From: Pseudomonadota bacterium
GTDB taxonomy: Bacteria; Desulfobacterota; Binatia; UBA9968
Length of the DNA stretch: 64,000 bases
Assembly (NCBI GenBank): GCA_021324155.1
Contig: JAJPJQ010000023.1
Span: 124,001-188,000 of the forward strand
Direction: 5' to 3'
The notes under the pieces are model-generated. The model was not told where the DNA came from. It did not search any database and worked only from the letters and a program-made list of their open reading frames with translations. The position numbers and the translations under genes are program-made. Numbering within the stretch: the first letter of the stretch is position 1; each line of letters starts with the position of its first letter. This document shows positions 24,890 to 32,798 of this stretch, one piece after another.

Positions 24890-25495
24890 ATGTCGGAAAT
24901 TAGATTAGGCGCGAAGGTTCCCGACTTCGAGCTGGAGACCTACGAGCCGACGAAAGGCGATTTCGGCACGTTCAGCCTGAAAGATCAGATCCAGAAGAAG
25001 CGCTGGACGATTCTTTTCTTCTACCCGGCCGATTTCACCTTCGTCTGAGCGACGGAATTCGCTGCTCTGGCAGAGCAGCACGACCGTTTCATAAAGATGG
25101 GCTGCGACATCGTGACCGTGAGCACGGACACGAAGTTCGTGCACAAGGCGTGGCAGGAAAGCGAGAAAGAGCTGGCGAAGGTGAAATATCCGATGGGCGC
25201 CGACCGCTCGGGCAAAGTCTCGCGCATGTTCGGCGTCTTTGACGAGGACAGCGGCCTCGATCTGCGGGGCACTTTCATCATCAATCCGCAGGGCGTTTTG
25301 ATGAATGCGGAGGTCAACTTCTACAACCTCGGCCGCAACATCGACGAGATGATGCGGAAATTTAAAGCGAACATGTACTTGGCAAAGAAGACAAACGAGG
25401 CCTGTCCTTCGAAGTGGAAGGACGAGGGCGATCAGACGCTCACGCCGTCGGCCAAAATGGTCGGCAAAGTACACGAAGCGTTGCAGGGGAAGTAA
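24890..25495 (+). CDS. Selenocysteine-containing peroxiredoxin (AhpC/Prx1-like)
   Basis: Two open segments in one frame are separated only by TGA at 25046-25048, in the context FTFV-TGA-ATEF. This is exactly the peroxidatic cysteine position of 2-Cys peroxiredoxins (PxxxTxxC). Read as selenocysteine (U53) the product is 201 aa, a full AhpC/Prx1-type enzyme reducing H2O2 and organic peroxides. The resolving cysteine is C172 in EACPSKW. A perfect AGGAGG precedes the ATG at 24890. A hairpin 12 nt after the UGA (25061-25079) fits a bacterial SECIS. Related proteins such as PrxU are known selenoproteins. The alternative, a nonsense mutation, is unlikely because homology continues intact on both sides. 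Confidence 0.9.
25061..25079 (+). other. Bacterial SECIS-like hairpin
   Basis: GCTGCTCT (25061-25068), loop GGC, and AGAGCAGC (25072-25079) form a perfect 8-bp stem starting 12 nt after the in-frame UGA, with the loop about 20 nt downstream. Guanines in a small apical loop at this distance match what SelB-binding bacterial SECIS elements look like. The stem lies within the coding sequence. The structure was judged by eye. Confidence 0.7.
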
Positions 25496-25514
25496 AAAAG
25501 CAGCCACATGCGAC

Positions 25515-25534
25515 GGGGCCGCAGCAGCGGCCCC
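25515..25534. terminator. GC-rich hairpin after the selenoprotein gene
   Basis: GGGGCCGC-AGCA-GCGGCCCC is a perfect 8-bp stem with a 4-nt loop, 20 bp after the peroxiredoxin stop and about 40 bp before the 3' end of the convergent zinc-ribbon gene. No clear T-run follows on either strand, so it may act as a weak or bidirectional terminator or a transcript-stabilising hairpin. Confidence 0.5.
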
Positions 25535-25576
25535 GGTCCGCGCTTTCATTCGGGAGGATCGCGAGAAGAGCGACCG

Positions 25577-25855
25577 TCAGATCGTCTCGGCCGATACCGC
25601 CGTGAACTTGAACACGGCGCGGTCGCCCGCGAAATAGAGGACCTCGAGCGAATCGCTGTAATCGACCTGCTTTTCGAAAGCGAATTTGTCGAAACAGCCG
25701 AGACAGACGACTTTATTACGATAGCGCGGCGGCACGACCTTCTCCCAAATAGCGTCCGGGACGTGAAAATCGAACTTGTCCGAGCAGCCGCAGACTTTGC
25801 ATTTTTGCTGCCGCGCGCGCGCAATATTCTGAGTTTCCTTGATGCGAGTCATCAT
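25577..25855 (-). CDS. Small zinc-ribbon protein
   Basis: Hypothetical protein of 92 aa from the ATG at 25855 (a TTG at 25885 would add ten residues). Two cysteine knuckles, CKVCGCS and CLGCFDKF, 33 residues apart (about residues 19 and 52), make a single zinc ribbon likely, followed by a short beta-rich tail. I cannot assign a family. Its upstream region is unusually rich in palindromes and DnaA-box-like sites, so it may be a regulated DNA- or RNA-binding protein. It converges with the selenoprotein gene. Confidence 0.65.
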   Translation of the reverse strand: MMTRIKETQNIARARQQKCKVCGCSDKFDFHVPDAIWEKVVPPRYRNKVVCLGCFDKFAFEKQVDYSDSLEVLYFAGDRAVFKFTAVSAETI

Positions 25856-25857
25856 GT

Positions 25858-25874
25858 CTTGCCATACTGGCAAG
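25858..25874. promoter_or_regulatory. Inverted repeat abutting the zinc-ribbon start codon
   Basis: CTTGCCA-TAC-TGGCAAG is a perfect 7-bp inverted repeat ending 3 bp before the ATG of the zinc-ribbon gene, where a ribosome binding site would be. It could be an operator or an RNA hairpin that masks initiation. Confidence 0.45.
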
Positions 25875-25936
25875 TGGCATGCCAACCCGGAAACATCGGG
25901 AATTCACGTACTTGGCTTTTACGGTGAAGTCGCGCG

Positions 25937-25979
25937 CGGTAAAAAACTTAAGGGCGAGAGACAGTTTTACCGTGGTAAA
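25937..25979. promoter_or_regulatory. Operator-like palindrome cluster (GGTAAA half-sites)
   Basis: TTTACC-GT-GGTAAA at 25966-25979 is a perfect 14-bp palindrome. A further half-site pair, CGGTAAAA (25937-25944) with TTTTACCG (25965-25972), forms an 8-bp inverted repeat with 20 bp between the arms. A fourth related sequence, TTTTACGG, lies at about 25918. The spacing and symmetry suggest binding of a dimeric repressor upstream of the zinc-ribbon gene. Confidence 0.45.
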
Positions 25980-25991
25980 TCTTTGCCGGCT

Positions 25992-26022
25992 TGTGGATAA
26001 AGTTCTTGTTGTCTGTGGATAG
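25992..26022 (-). other. Two DnaA-box-like sites
   Basis: On the minus strand TTATCCACA (25992-26000) is a perfect DnaA box, and CTATCCACA (26014-26022) matches 8 of 9 positions. They have the same orientation and are spaced 22 bp apart, about two helical turns. They lie between two minus-strand genes and could be DnaA-responsive regulatory sites. Confidence 0.4.
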
Positions 26023-26289
26023 TTAGAGCCCGGGCTCTTCGCGATCGTGTGCGTGCTTCACCGCGCTGAGCAAGCGCTGATCGATGCGGCCGCGGTCGAG
26101 CACGACCTTGCCGTCGTGCGCGCTGCGGATCGCATCCAAAGCAATTGTAAAGTCGCCGCCGTTTTCGACGTATACCGTGATCTCGTTGCGGCCGCCGGGC
26201 GCGACCTCGCGCACGGCGCCGCATTCCTCGCCGCCCTCTTTCAAATAGACCTGATCTCCGACTCTGATCGTGCTTAGCTTTGCATCCAT
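26023..26289 (-). CDS. Small beta-barrel-like hypothetical protein
   Basis: Protein of 88 aa without cysteines at conserved positions. The first 60 residues have alternating hydrophobic beta strands (IRVGDQVYL, EITVYVENGGDFTIAL) resembling DUF2171/PRC-barrel-like small domains, followed by a charged helix. GGAG precedes the ATG at suitable spacing on the minus strand. Function is unknown, and family membership is only a suggestion. Confidence 0.55.
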   Translation of the reverse strand: MDAKLSTIRVGDQVYLKEGGEECGAVREVAPGGRNEITVYVENGGDFTIALDAIRSAHDGKVVLDRGRIDQRLLSAVKHAHDREEPGL

Positions 26290-26357
26290 GATCGCCGCTC
26301 CACGCAGCGGGCGCCGCCGCGCGTGGAAAAGCGCGACGGCGTGCTACGGAGATTATC

Positions 26358-27545
26358 TCAATGGTACGTCGTCATGCCGGGCTTCAGCACTACCTTGATG
26401 CATTCGTCTTGCTTATTGAGGAACATCTCGTAGCCTTCCGGCGCGGCTTCGAGAGCGAGCCGATGCGTGACGACGAAGCTCGGGTCGATGTCGCCTTTCT
26501 GAATTCTTTCCAGCAACGGTCTAAAGTAGCGCTGCACGTGCGTTTGCCCCGTCTTGATCGTCAGCGCCTTGTTCATGAGCGCGCCGAGCGGAATCTTATC
26601 GTCGAACCCGCCGTACACGCCGGGGATCGATACGGTGCCACCTTTGCGGCAGGCGAGGATCACCTGTCGCAGCACCGCCGGGCGGTCGGTTTCGATCATG
26701 ATCGCCTGCTTGACGCGATCGTAAGCGCCGAGGAGTCCCGGCATATGCGCCTCCATCCCGACCGCGTCGATGCACGCATCGGGACCTAATCCGCCGGTCA
26801 TATCCATCAGCGTCTCGTAAACGTCCGCTTCTTCGTAGTTGATTGTCTCCGCTCCGCTCTTCGAGCGCGCCATGCGCAGCCGCTCGGGAAAGCGATCGAT
26901 CGCGATCACCCGCTCGGCTCCCAGCAAGCGCGCGCTGGCGATAGCGAATTGACCGACAGGCCCGCAGCCCCATACGGCGATGGTATCGCCGGGCTGAATG
27001 TTGCAACTCTCCGCCGCCATGTAGCCCGTGGGAAAGATATCCGAGAGAAACAAGACCTTTTCATCGTCAATGCCGTCGGGAATTTTAATCGTACCGACGT
27101 CCGCGAAGGGAACCCGGACGTATTCGGCTTGGCCGCCGGCGAAGCCGCCGAGCATGTGCGTGTAGCCGAAAAGGCCCGCGGGAGAATGCCCCATCAACTT
27201 TTGCGCAATCCACGCGTTTGGATTCGAATTTTCGCACAGCGAGAACATCTGCTTCTGGCAAAAGAAACAGTTGCCGCAGGAGATCGGAAAGCCGACCACG
27301 ACGCGATCCCCCGAGCGGAGATTTTTCACCTCCGGGCCGACTTCAACGACCTCGCCCATGAACTCGTGGCCGAGAATATCACCCTTCTCCATCGTCGGGA
27401 TGAAGCCGTTGTACAGATGGAGGTCGGAGCCGCAGATCGCCGTTGAGGTAACCTTCACCACGGCGTCGCGCCGGTTGATGATTTTCGCATCCGGCACCTG
27501 GGTCACTTGCACATCGTGTTTGCCGTACCAGCAGTTCGCTTTCAT
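26358..27545 (-). CDS. Zinc-dependent alcohol/formaldehyde dehydrogenase
   Basis: Medium-chain dehydrogenase of 395 aa. The catalytic zinc region is ICGSDLHLY with [12 protein letters not shown]. The structural zinc loop carries four cysteines ([15 protein letters not shown]). The cofactor fold is [11 protein letters not shown] and AIDRFPERL. The length and the insert near [10 protein letters not shown] fit the glutathione-independent formaldehyde dehydrogenase/FdhA-like branch rather than simple alcohol dehydrogenases. It is the last gene of an SDR-SRPBCC-ADH operon and overlaps the preceding gene by 4 bp. AGGAGG lies before its ATG. Confidence 0.9.
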   Translation of the reverse strand: MKANCWYGKHDVQVTQVPDAKIINRRDAVVKVTSTAICGSDLHLYNGFIPTMEKGDILGHEFMGEVVEVGPEVKNLRSGDRVVVGFPISCGNCFFCQKQMFSLCENSNPNAWIAQKLMGHSPAGLFGYTHMLGGFAGGQAEYVRVPFADVGTIKIPDGIDDEKVLFLSDIFPTGYMAAESCNIQPGDTIAVWGCGPVGQFAIASARLLGAERVIAIDRFPERLRMARSKSGAETINYEEADVYETLMDMTGGLGPDACIDAVGMEAHMPGLLGAYDRVKQAIMIETDRPAVLRQVILACRKGGTVSIPGVYGGFDDKIPLGALMNKALTIKTGQTHVQRYFRPLLERIQKGDIDPSFVVTHRLALEAAPEGYEMFLNKQDECIKVVLKPGMTTYH

Positions 27546-28597
27546 AGCCGCTCCTCCTTCTGGAATGCCTCGCTTCTCTCGAACGCGCCTTTGGCGTGTG
27601 CGCTCCGGCGGGATGACGCGTCGAATTTAAGCGACGTGCTACGCGCGCGACCGGCCGGCTGGCCCTCGGTCGTGAGGATTTCGCCCGCTTCCATCAACTG
27701 CTTGAAACGGCGCAAATCCTGCTTAATCTGCTGCCCGGGTTCGCGTCCGAAGAGCTTCGCCACGGCGGCGCCGATCGGCCCCGCCGGCGTGCGATATTCC
27801 ACGGCGACCCTGACAATCGTGCCGCGTCCGCTTGGACCGCGCTCGAAACGCACCTCGCCGGAATTGGACACTGTCGATCCTTCCAGCGAACGCCATGCAA
27901 TGCGCTCATTCGGAATATCCTGCGTAGTTTCCGCATCCCACTCGACCTTCATACCGGCCGGCGCTTTCGCGACCCAATGCGAGCGTTTGTCCCCGGCCAT
28001 CCTTACAGATTCCAGGTGATACATGAAGCGCGGAAAGTTCTCGCAATTTTTCCAAAAATTATACACTTCTTCCGGCGAACGGTTTACGTGGATGCTCCTG
28101 CCGGTCCGGATCGCTCCACCGCGCCCCACCCCGTCGGTCAGCTGCTCGCTGCAAAGGAGATCGAGCGCCGTAACGCCGGCAACGGCGGCTGTCACTGCCC
28201 CGACCCTGCCGCGCGTGCCGCGGGCGAATGCCAGGGCGAGTCCCAGTAGCGCAAGATCCATCATATCGCCGCCGACGCGCGACCAGAGCCAAATACCGGG
28301 CCGGCGCACGGTCAGGATGCCGATTCCGGCTGTGATCTCGCGAATGCCGAGAAAGCCGAAGAGCGCCGGACGTTTTTTCACACCCAAAAGCCGCGCAAGA
28401 GCGCCAGGAGCGAAGACTTCCGTGATGCCGAGGCCGATGCTGAACCAGCCGAGAAAGCGTGCGAGGTCTTCTCCATTGATGTCCTGCAAAAACGCCTGTG
28501 GGCTCAAGCCGTTGCCGCGGTCCTGCCGCCATCGCTGCACGGATAAGCTGCTCTCGCTCAAGCGTCGGCTGCTCTCGCCCGTCGGATACGTCGTCAT
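27542..28597 (-). CDS. SRPBCC family protein with N-terminal membrane domain
   Basis: Protein of 351 aa in two parts. Residues about 45-155 form several hydrophobic helices ([46 protein letters not shown]). Residues about 170-310 are a SRPBCC/polyketide-cyclase-like lipid-binding domain ([24 protein letters not shown]). The C-terminus is charged and probably disordered. Such proteins occur beside stress-response SDR and ADH genes, as here. A clear AGGAGG precedes the ATG, and it is coupled by 4 bp to the dehydrogenase. Confidence 0.85.
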   Translation of the reverse strand: MTTYPTGESSRRLSESSLSVQRWRQDRGNGLSPQAFLQDINGEDLARFLGWFSIGLGITEVFAPGALARLLGVKKRPALFGFLGIREITAGIGILTVRRPGIWLWSRVGGDMMDLALLGLALAFARGTRGRVGAVTAAVAGVTALDLLCSEQLTDGVGRGGAIRTGRSIHVNRSPEEVYNFWKNCENFPRFMYHLESVRMAGDKRSHWVAKAPAGMKVEWDAETTQDIPNERIAWRSLEGSTVSNSGEVRFERGPSGRGTIVRVAVEYRTPAGPIGAAVAKLFGREPGQQIKQDLRRFKQLMEAGEILTTEGQPAGRARSTSLKFDASSRRSAHAKGAFERSEAFQKEERL

Positions 28598-28617
28598 AGT
28601 TCCTCCTTTTGCGAATT

Positions 28618-29652
28618 CTAATGCTTGGGTATTTCCCTATCCCGCTCTTCGGGCTGCGGCCCGCGCATCAACGCCGCCGCAGCGATGCCGGCACCAATGA
28701 TCGCGGCACCCGTCAGCACAGGCCGGAGCGAGGCCTGGGTGTACAGGCTTGTCTCGGCGACATGGCCTTCGTTCCCGCCGCGCTCTTCCAAGCGTTCGGA
28801 CGGCCGATCGAAGGCTTCGTTTTCGCGCCTGGGCCGGCGGCCGCTCTTTTGCCGTTGGAAAGCGAACTTTTCCATAATCTTGTCGGTGAGCCGGGGCGCG
28901 TACTGCCCCATCGCCGATATCGCCTTGCCGCCTGCGCCGACGAAGACATCGCGCTCGGGCGTTTCGGCGCAGTGGAGGATCACGCGCGCGACCGTCTCCG
29001 GCGCGTAGACCGGCGGAGCGTGCTGCGCCTCGGAGTCCATGTAGTTGCGCGCGTGCTGCGTGTAAGGCGTGTCGATGGCGCCAGGCTTGATGAGCGTGAC
29101 GGAAATCCTGGCGCCCTCTTCTTCGAGCTCCATGCGCAGCGCGTCGGTGAACCCTTTGACGGCATGCTTCGACGCGCTGTAGATCCCCTGCAAGGGAATT
29201 GCGCGGTCGGAGGCGGTGCTGCCGATGTTGATAAGCGCGCCGCCGCGGCGTCTGAGATAGCGCGCCGCTTCCAGCGAGCCGTAGACCATGCCCCAAAAGT
29301 TCGTTTCAAAGAGCCGCCGCATGTCCTCGATAGGAATCTCGAAAAGCTTGCCGTACGTCGCGATTGCGGCATTGTTGACCCACGTATCGAAGCCGCCGAA
29401 GCGGTCTTCCGCTGCGCGCGCGATTTCCCGGACCTCTTCGAGCTTGCCGACATCGGCGGCGACGTGGATCGCCTCGCCGCCGCGCCGCGTGATTTCGTCC
29501 GCCAGCTCGCGAAGCGAATTCGAGCTCCGCGCTGCGAGCACGAGCCGGGCGCCTTTTTCTGCGGCCATCCGCGCTGTCGCGAGGCCGATGCCCGACGACG
29601 CGCCGGTGATTACGATGACTTGATCGCGTATTCTTTTCAGTTTGATCGCCAT
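28618..29652 (-). CDS. SDR family oxidoreductase
   Basis: Short-chain dehydrogenase of 344 aa from the ATG at 29652, which has GGAGAAAG before it; an in-frame start at 29757 adds an unconserved leader. The cofactor motif is TGASSGIG (about residues 15-22), NNAAI follows, and the active-site motif is YSASK. A C-terminal extension of about 90 residues ends with a hydrophobic segment (LTGAAIIGAGIAAAALM) that may anchor it to the membrane. It is the first gene of the three-gene minus-strand operon. Confidence 0.88.
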   Translation of the reverse strand: MAIKLKRIRDQVIVITGASSGIGLATARMAAEKGARLVLAARSSNSLRELADEITRRGGEAIHVAADVGKLEEVREIARAAEDRFGGFDTWVNNAAIATYGKLFEIPIEDMRRLFETNFWGMVYGSLEAARYLRRRGGALINIGSTASDRAIPLQGIYSASKHAVKGFTDALRMELEEEGARISVTLIKPGAIDTPYTQHARNYMDSEAQHAPPVYAPETVARVILHCAETPERDVFVGAGGKAISAMGQYAPRLTDKIMEKFAFQRQKSGRRPRRENEAFDRPSERLEERGGNEGHVAETSLYTQASLRPVLTGAAIIGAGIAAAALMRGPQPEERDREIPKH

Positions 29653-29874
29653 GTGCTTTCTCCTGCAAGGCAAATTTGATTTCTTGTTCGCGGAACCATC
29701 ACAAACGAGGAGCAACCCGAAATTGCGAAATGCGGCTGCGAAGCCACTGAGTTTCACCTCTATTCAAGTTCTAAACCCATCATAACGAGATCACCTGAGC
29801 GCCACATTGAGGTAAACGCCTCAAATGCCGCGCGGTGAAACTCCGACCGGCGTTAAAGAAGTAAACAGAAAGGA
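29653..29874. other. Spacer upstream of the SDR operon
   Basis: A 222-bp region holding the presumed promoter of the SDR-SRPBCC-ADH operon and the 3' flank of the MscS gene. A small hairpin TTGAGG-TAAACG-CCTCAA (29807-29824) has no T-run. No gene was seen. Confidence 0.4.
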
Positions 29875-32238
29875 TCAGCGGAGCGCGATCTTCTCCGCCG
29901 CCAGCGTGGCGCTCACGTTGATGGCGAGCTCGCTGCGGATTTGCATCCAGCGCTCGATCTCGGCCGTCCACGCGCGCAGCTCGAAGCCGACCCCGTCGGG
30001 GCTGAGCTTGACGACCAGCGCCTGCGGCGGCGGCTCGCGCGTGACGAGCGGATGCTCGGCCGCGACGCGCTCGAGCAGCGCGATCACGCGGCCGGGGTCG
30101 GCGCCCTGCGCGACCGCGATCGGCAGCTCGATCGTGCGCCGGTGGTTCGAGAGTGTCCAATTCGTCAGCCGCTCGGAGATGAGCTTGCCGTTGGGCACGA
30201 TGATTTCCGAGCCGTTCGGCGTGCGGATAATGCTGGCGCGTATGCCGATGTGCTCGACGACGCCGGACGCGTCCTCGATCTGCACCACGTCGCCGATCTT
30301 CACAGGCCGCTCGAAGAGCAGGATCAAGCCAGACACGAAATTGTTGAAGATATTCTGCAAACCGAAGCCGACACCGACACTGAACGCGCCAGCGAGAATC
30401 GTCACCTTCGTCATATCGAAGCCGAGCGCGGCGACGGCGGCGAAAAAGCCGGCGAGCAGAATGGCATAGTGAAGCACGGTCGAGATCGCGTACGGGAGGC
30501 CGCGGCCGAGCCGGACGCGCGGGTAAACTTCCTCGTCGAGGAGAAAGCGCACGAAGCGCGACACGATAAAAGCCGCCCAGACCGTGAACGCGAATGCGAG
30601 CACATCGCCGCTCGAGATACGCAGCGAGCCGAAGCTGAAGTCGGCGGTGAGAATGCGTCGAACGGCCTCGAAAAGCCGGTCGCGCAGCAAAAGACGGTTG
30701 AGCGTGCCGAGAACCCATAGCACGCATGCGGCGGCCTGCAGGCCGAGGCGGACGCGGCGGCGGATGAGCCCGCCATGCCGTTTCACGGCGCCGAGCAAGG
30801 AGAGCGGCCGGACGCTGAGCGCAAGCGCGAGGAGACCGTCGAGGACGGCGACCAGCGCGTAAAGGATTACCGCGAGATAGGCGCTTCCGAGAACGGCGTT
30901 TCCGAGTAGATTCGCAAGCGTCACGTAACCCGCCGCATTCGCCACGCAGGCGATCGACGACAGGACAAATGCGGCGCCCGCGGCGATCCGGATCGTTTTA
31001 CGCGAGAGCTCCGTGCCCGCGCTCAGCGGCCGCGCTGGGCGCAGCGTGTAAAGCAGCCAGCCAAGAAACCCGACGAGCGCAAGCATTTGGATCAGGAATA
31101 AAAGACGCGGCAGCACCTCGACCGCGGCGGTGAGCGTTCGCACCTGATCGATGATAAAGAAAACGACGAGGGCGTAGAAAATCGGCCGCAGATTGCCGTC
31201 GATGAGGCGGCGGAGCATCACGATGCCCGGAATCAGCGCGAGGAGAAGAAGACCGGACCAAAGCAGCCGGGGCGGGTCGGGATAGATCACACGTCCGAAG
31301 AGAACCGACAAAAGCAGCGCCGTCGCAAGCGGCATCTCGACCATCATCGCAGCGGCCGGCTCATGGGTCAGCTGTTTTACCGAAGCGCGCGCGCGGTAAA
31401 ACAGCGCGGTGAGCAGCAGCACGAGCACGGCGTGAATCAGGAAGCGCAGCGGCTCGCGGCGCGCATAGTTCGCCAGCCCGTTCAACTGTGCATTGAGTGA
31501 GTTTCGGCTGTCGGCCAGTAAATCCTGCGGCGCGCGGGCGCGTGCCTCATTCGTCCACAGGGCCGGGCTGTCTTTGACGAACAGCCGGTCGAAAACGTCG
31601 TCACGCGCCCGACCGATCGCGCCCACAACCTCGGTAATGCGCGCGTCTTGCAGCGCGACCCGGGTTTGCACGGTGAGCGCCGCGGCGCGCTCACGGTCGA
31701 GGCGCTGGCGCGCGCTGCCGATAGCGCCGATCACGCCGGCGATCCGCCGAAGGACTTCCGGCGGCGCGTGCGCGTCGTCGGCAGCTTGCAGCGTCAACTG
31801 CCATGTTGCGCTGAGCTCGTCGAGCCGCGCGATGTCCGATTCGTTGCGCTCGATGCGTCCGCCGAGCGCGCGCGACCAGTCGGATAGCGTTCCCTTCTGC
31901 CGGCGCCACTCGGCTTCGAGCCGCGTAAGCATTTCCAATGAAGGACGCTGCGCGGTGATCTTGCGCGTCTCGCGCAGCCGAACGTCGATTTCGCGCGTGA
32001 GCGCGGGCAAGTCCGCGGCGACATTTTCCGTCGTCCGGTAGGAAGTGAGTCCGGCATCGAGATCCTTCAAGCGCGCCGCGACGGCTTCCGCCTGCGCTGA
32101 AACATCTGCAAGCGGAATCGCCGCCGGCGCCTTTTCGGATGTGTCCGCTGCCCATGTGTCAGAAGGCATCAGCGTGAAAAAAACGCAGAAATAAAGAAAA
32201 ATCGGCCGAAACAGGCCGCCGCGTCCCGAATTTTGCAT
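29875..32238 (-). CDS. Mechanosensitive channel, DUF3772-MscS
   Basis: Inner-membrane protein of 787 aa with a signal peptide (hydrophobic residues 11-28, cleavage after TWA). A periplasmic coiled domain (about 35-250) with DUF3772 follows, then roughly eleven transmembrane helices, then an MscS pore and vestibule in the last 280 residues. The MscS pattern is GVGFGLQNIFNNFVSGLILLF (about 610-630), then RPVKIGDVVQIED and GIRASIIRTPNGSEIIVPN. It would release solutes under osmotic downshock. ATG 32238 is preferred over TTG 32244. Confidence 0.9.
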   Translation of the reverse strand: MQNSGRGGLFRPIFLYFCVFFTLMPSDTWAADTSEKAPAAIPLADVSAQAEAVAARLKDLDAGLTSYRTTENVAADLPALTREIDVRLRETRKITAQRPSLEMLTRLEAEWRRQKGTLSDWSRALGGRIERNESDIARLDELSATWQLTLQAADDAHAPPEVLRRIAGVIGAIGSARQRLDRERAAALTVQTRVALQDARITEVVGAIGRARDDVFDRLFVKDSPALWTNEARARAPQDLLADSRNSLNAQLNGLANYARREPLRFLIHAVLVLLLTALFYRARASVKQLTHEPAAAMMVEMPLATALLLSVLFGRVIYPDPPRLLWSGLLLLALIPGIVMLRRLIDGNLRPIFYALVVFFIIDQVRTLTAAVEVLPRLLFLIQMLALVGFLGWLLYTLRPARPLSAGTELSRKTIRIAAGAAFVLSSIACVANAAGYVTLANLLGNAVLGSAYLAVILYALVAVLDGLLALALSVRPLSLLGAVKRHGGLIRRRVRLGLQAAACVLWVLGTLNRLLLRDRLFEAVRRILTADFSFGSLRISSGDVLAFAFTVWAAFIVSRFVRFLLDEEVYPRVRLGRGLPYAISTVLHYAILLAGFFAAVAALGFDMTKVTILAGAFSVGVGFGLQNIFNNFVSGLILLFERPVKIGDVVQIEDASGVVEHIGIRASIIRTPNGSEIIVPNGKLISERLTNWTLSNHRRTIELPIAVAQGADPGRVIALLERVAAEHPLVTREPPPQALVVKLSPDGVGFELRAWTAEIERWMQIRSELAINVSATLAAEKIALR

Positions 32239-32350
32239 TGCCAATATTTTTTCACCCGAGCCATTGGAGTCAAGACAGCGGTTTACCGGAAGCCTTTGTG
32301 GACTTTTGTCGATCGATTGGAGTACCTTTCGTTATTTGCGCGAGGATGCG

Positions 32351-32755
32351 ATGAGAAACCCTTTAATCTATCTGGCCGCCGTGCTCGCGATCTTCATCGC
32401 GGCGTGCAGCGAGCGGATCACGCACAATGAGGAGCTGGCGGCGAAGCGGGCGGAGGAATTCGCCGAAATCGCGCTCGTCAAACAGAATTTCGACCGCGCG
32501 TACGAGCAGATGTCGAGCAAAGCGCGCGGCTATTTGCCGCTAGAGAATTTCAAAGAAGCGATGATCGGCTCGCACCGGGACGGGTTTCCCAAAACCATCA
32601 AGGCGACCGGCGTTCGTCAGATAAAGGACGCCAGCACGATATTTGTCATCCTGCGGGGTCAGGACGGCGCGGGAAAGGTGTTCGAATATCAGATCATGCT
32701 GAACGGATCGGAAAAATCCGACTATCAAGTCTCGACAGTAAGGCGGTTATCGTAA
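32351..32755 (+). CDS. Small lipoprotein (paralogue A)
   Basis: Lipoprotein of 134 aa from the ATG at 32351, with a signal ending in FIAACSE (lipobox Cys near residue 19). The mature domain has conserved blocks THNEELAAKRAEEFAE, AYEQMSSKARGYLPLENFK, YQIMLNGSEKSDYQVSTV. It is clearly paralogous to the gene at 34228-34668, which keeps the same domain but replaces the lipobox with a membrane helix. The pattern resembles small DUF4864-like or NTF2-like folds, but I do not assign it. Confidence 0.75.
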   Translation: MRNPLIYLAAVLAIFIAACSERITHNEELAAKRAEEFAEIALVKQNFDRAYEQMSSKARGYLPLENFKEAMIGSHRDGFPKTIKATGVRQIKDASTIFVILRGQDGAGKVFEYQIMLNGSEKSDYQVSTVRRLS

Positions 32756-32798
32756 AGGCGGCGATGATAAAAGGAACCTTTAATAGAAACCTTCCAGG

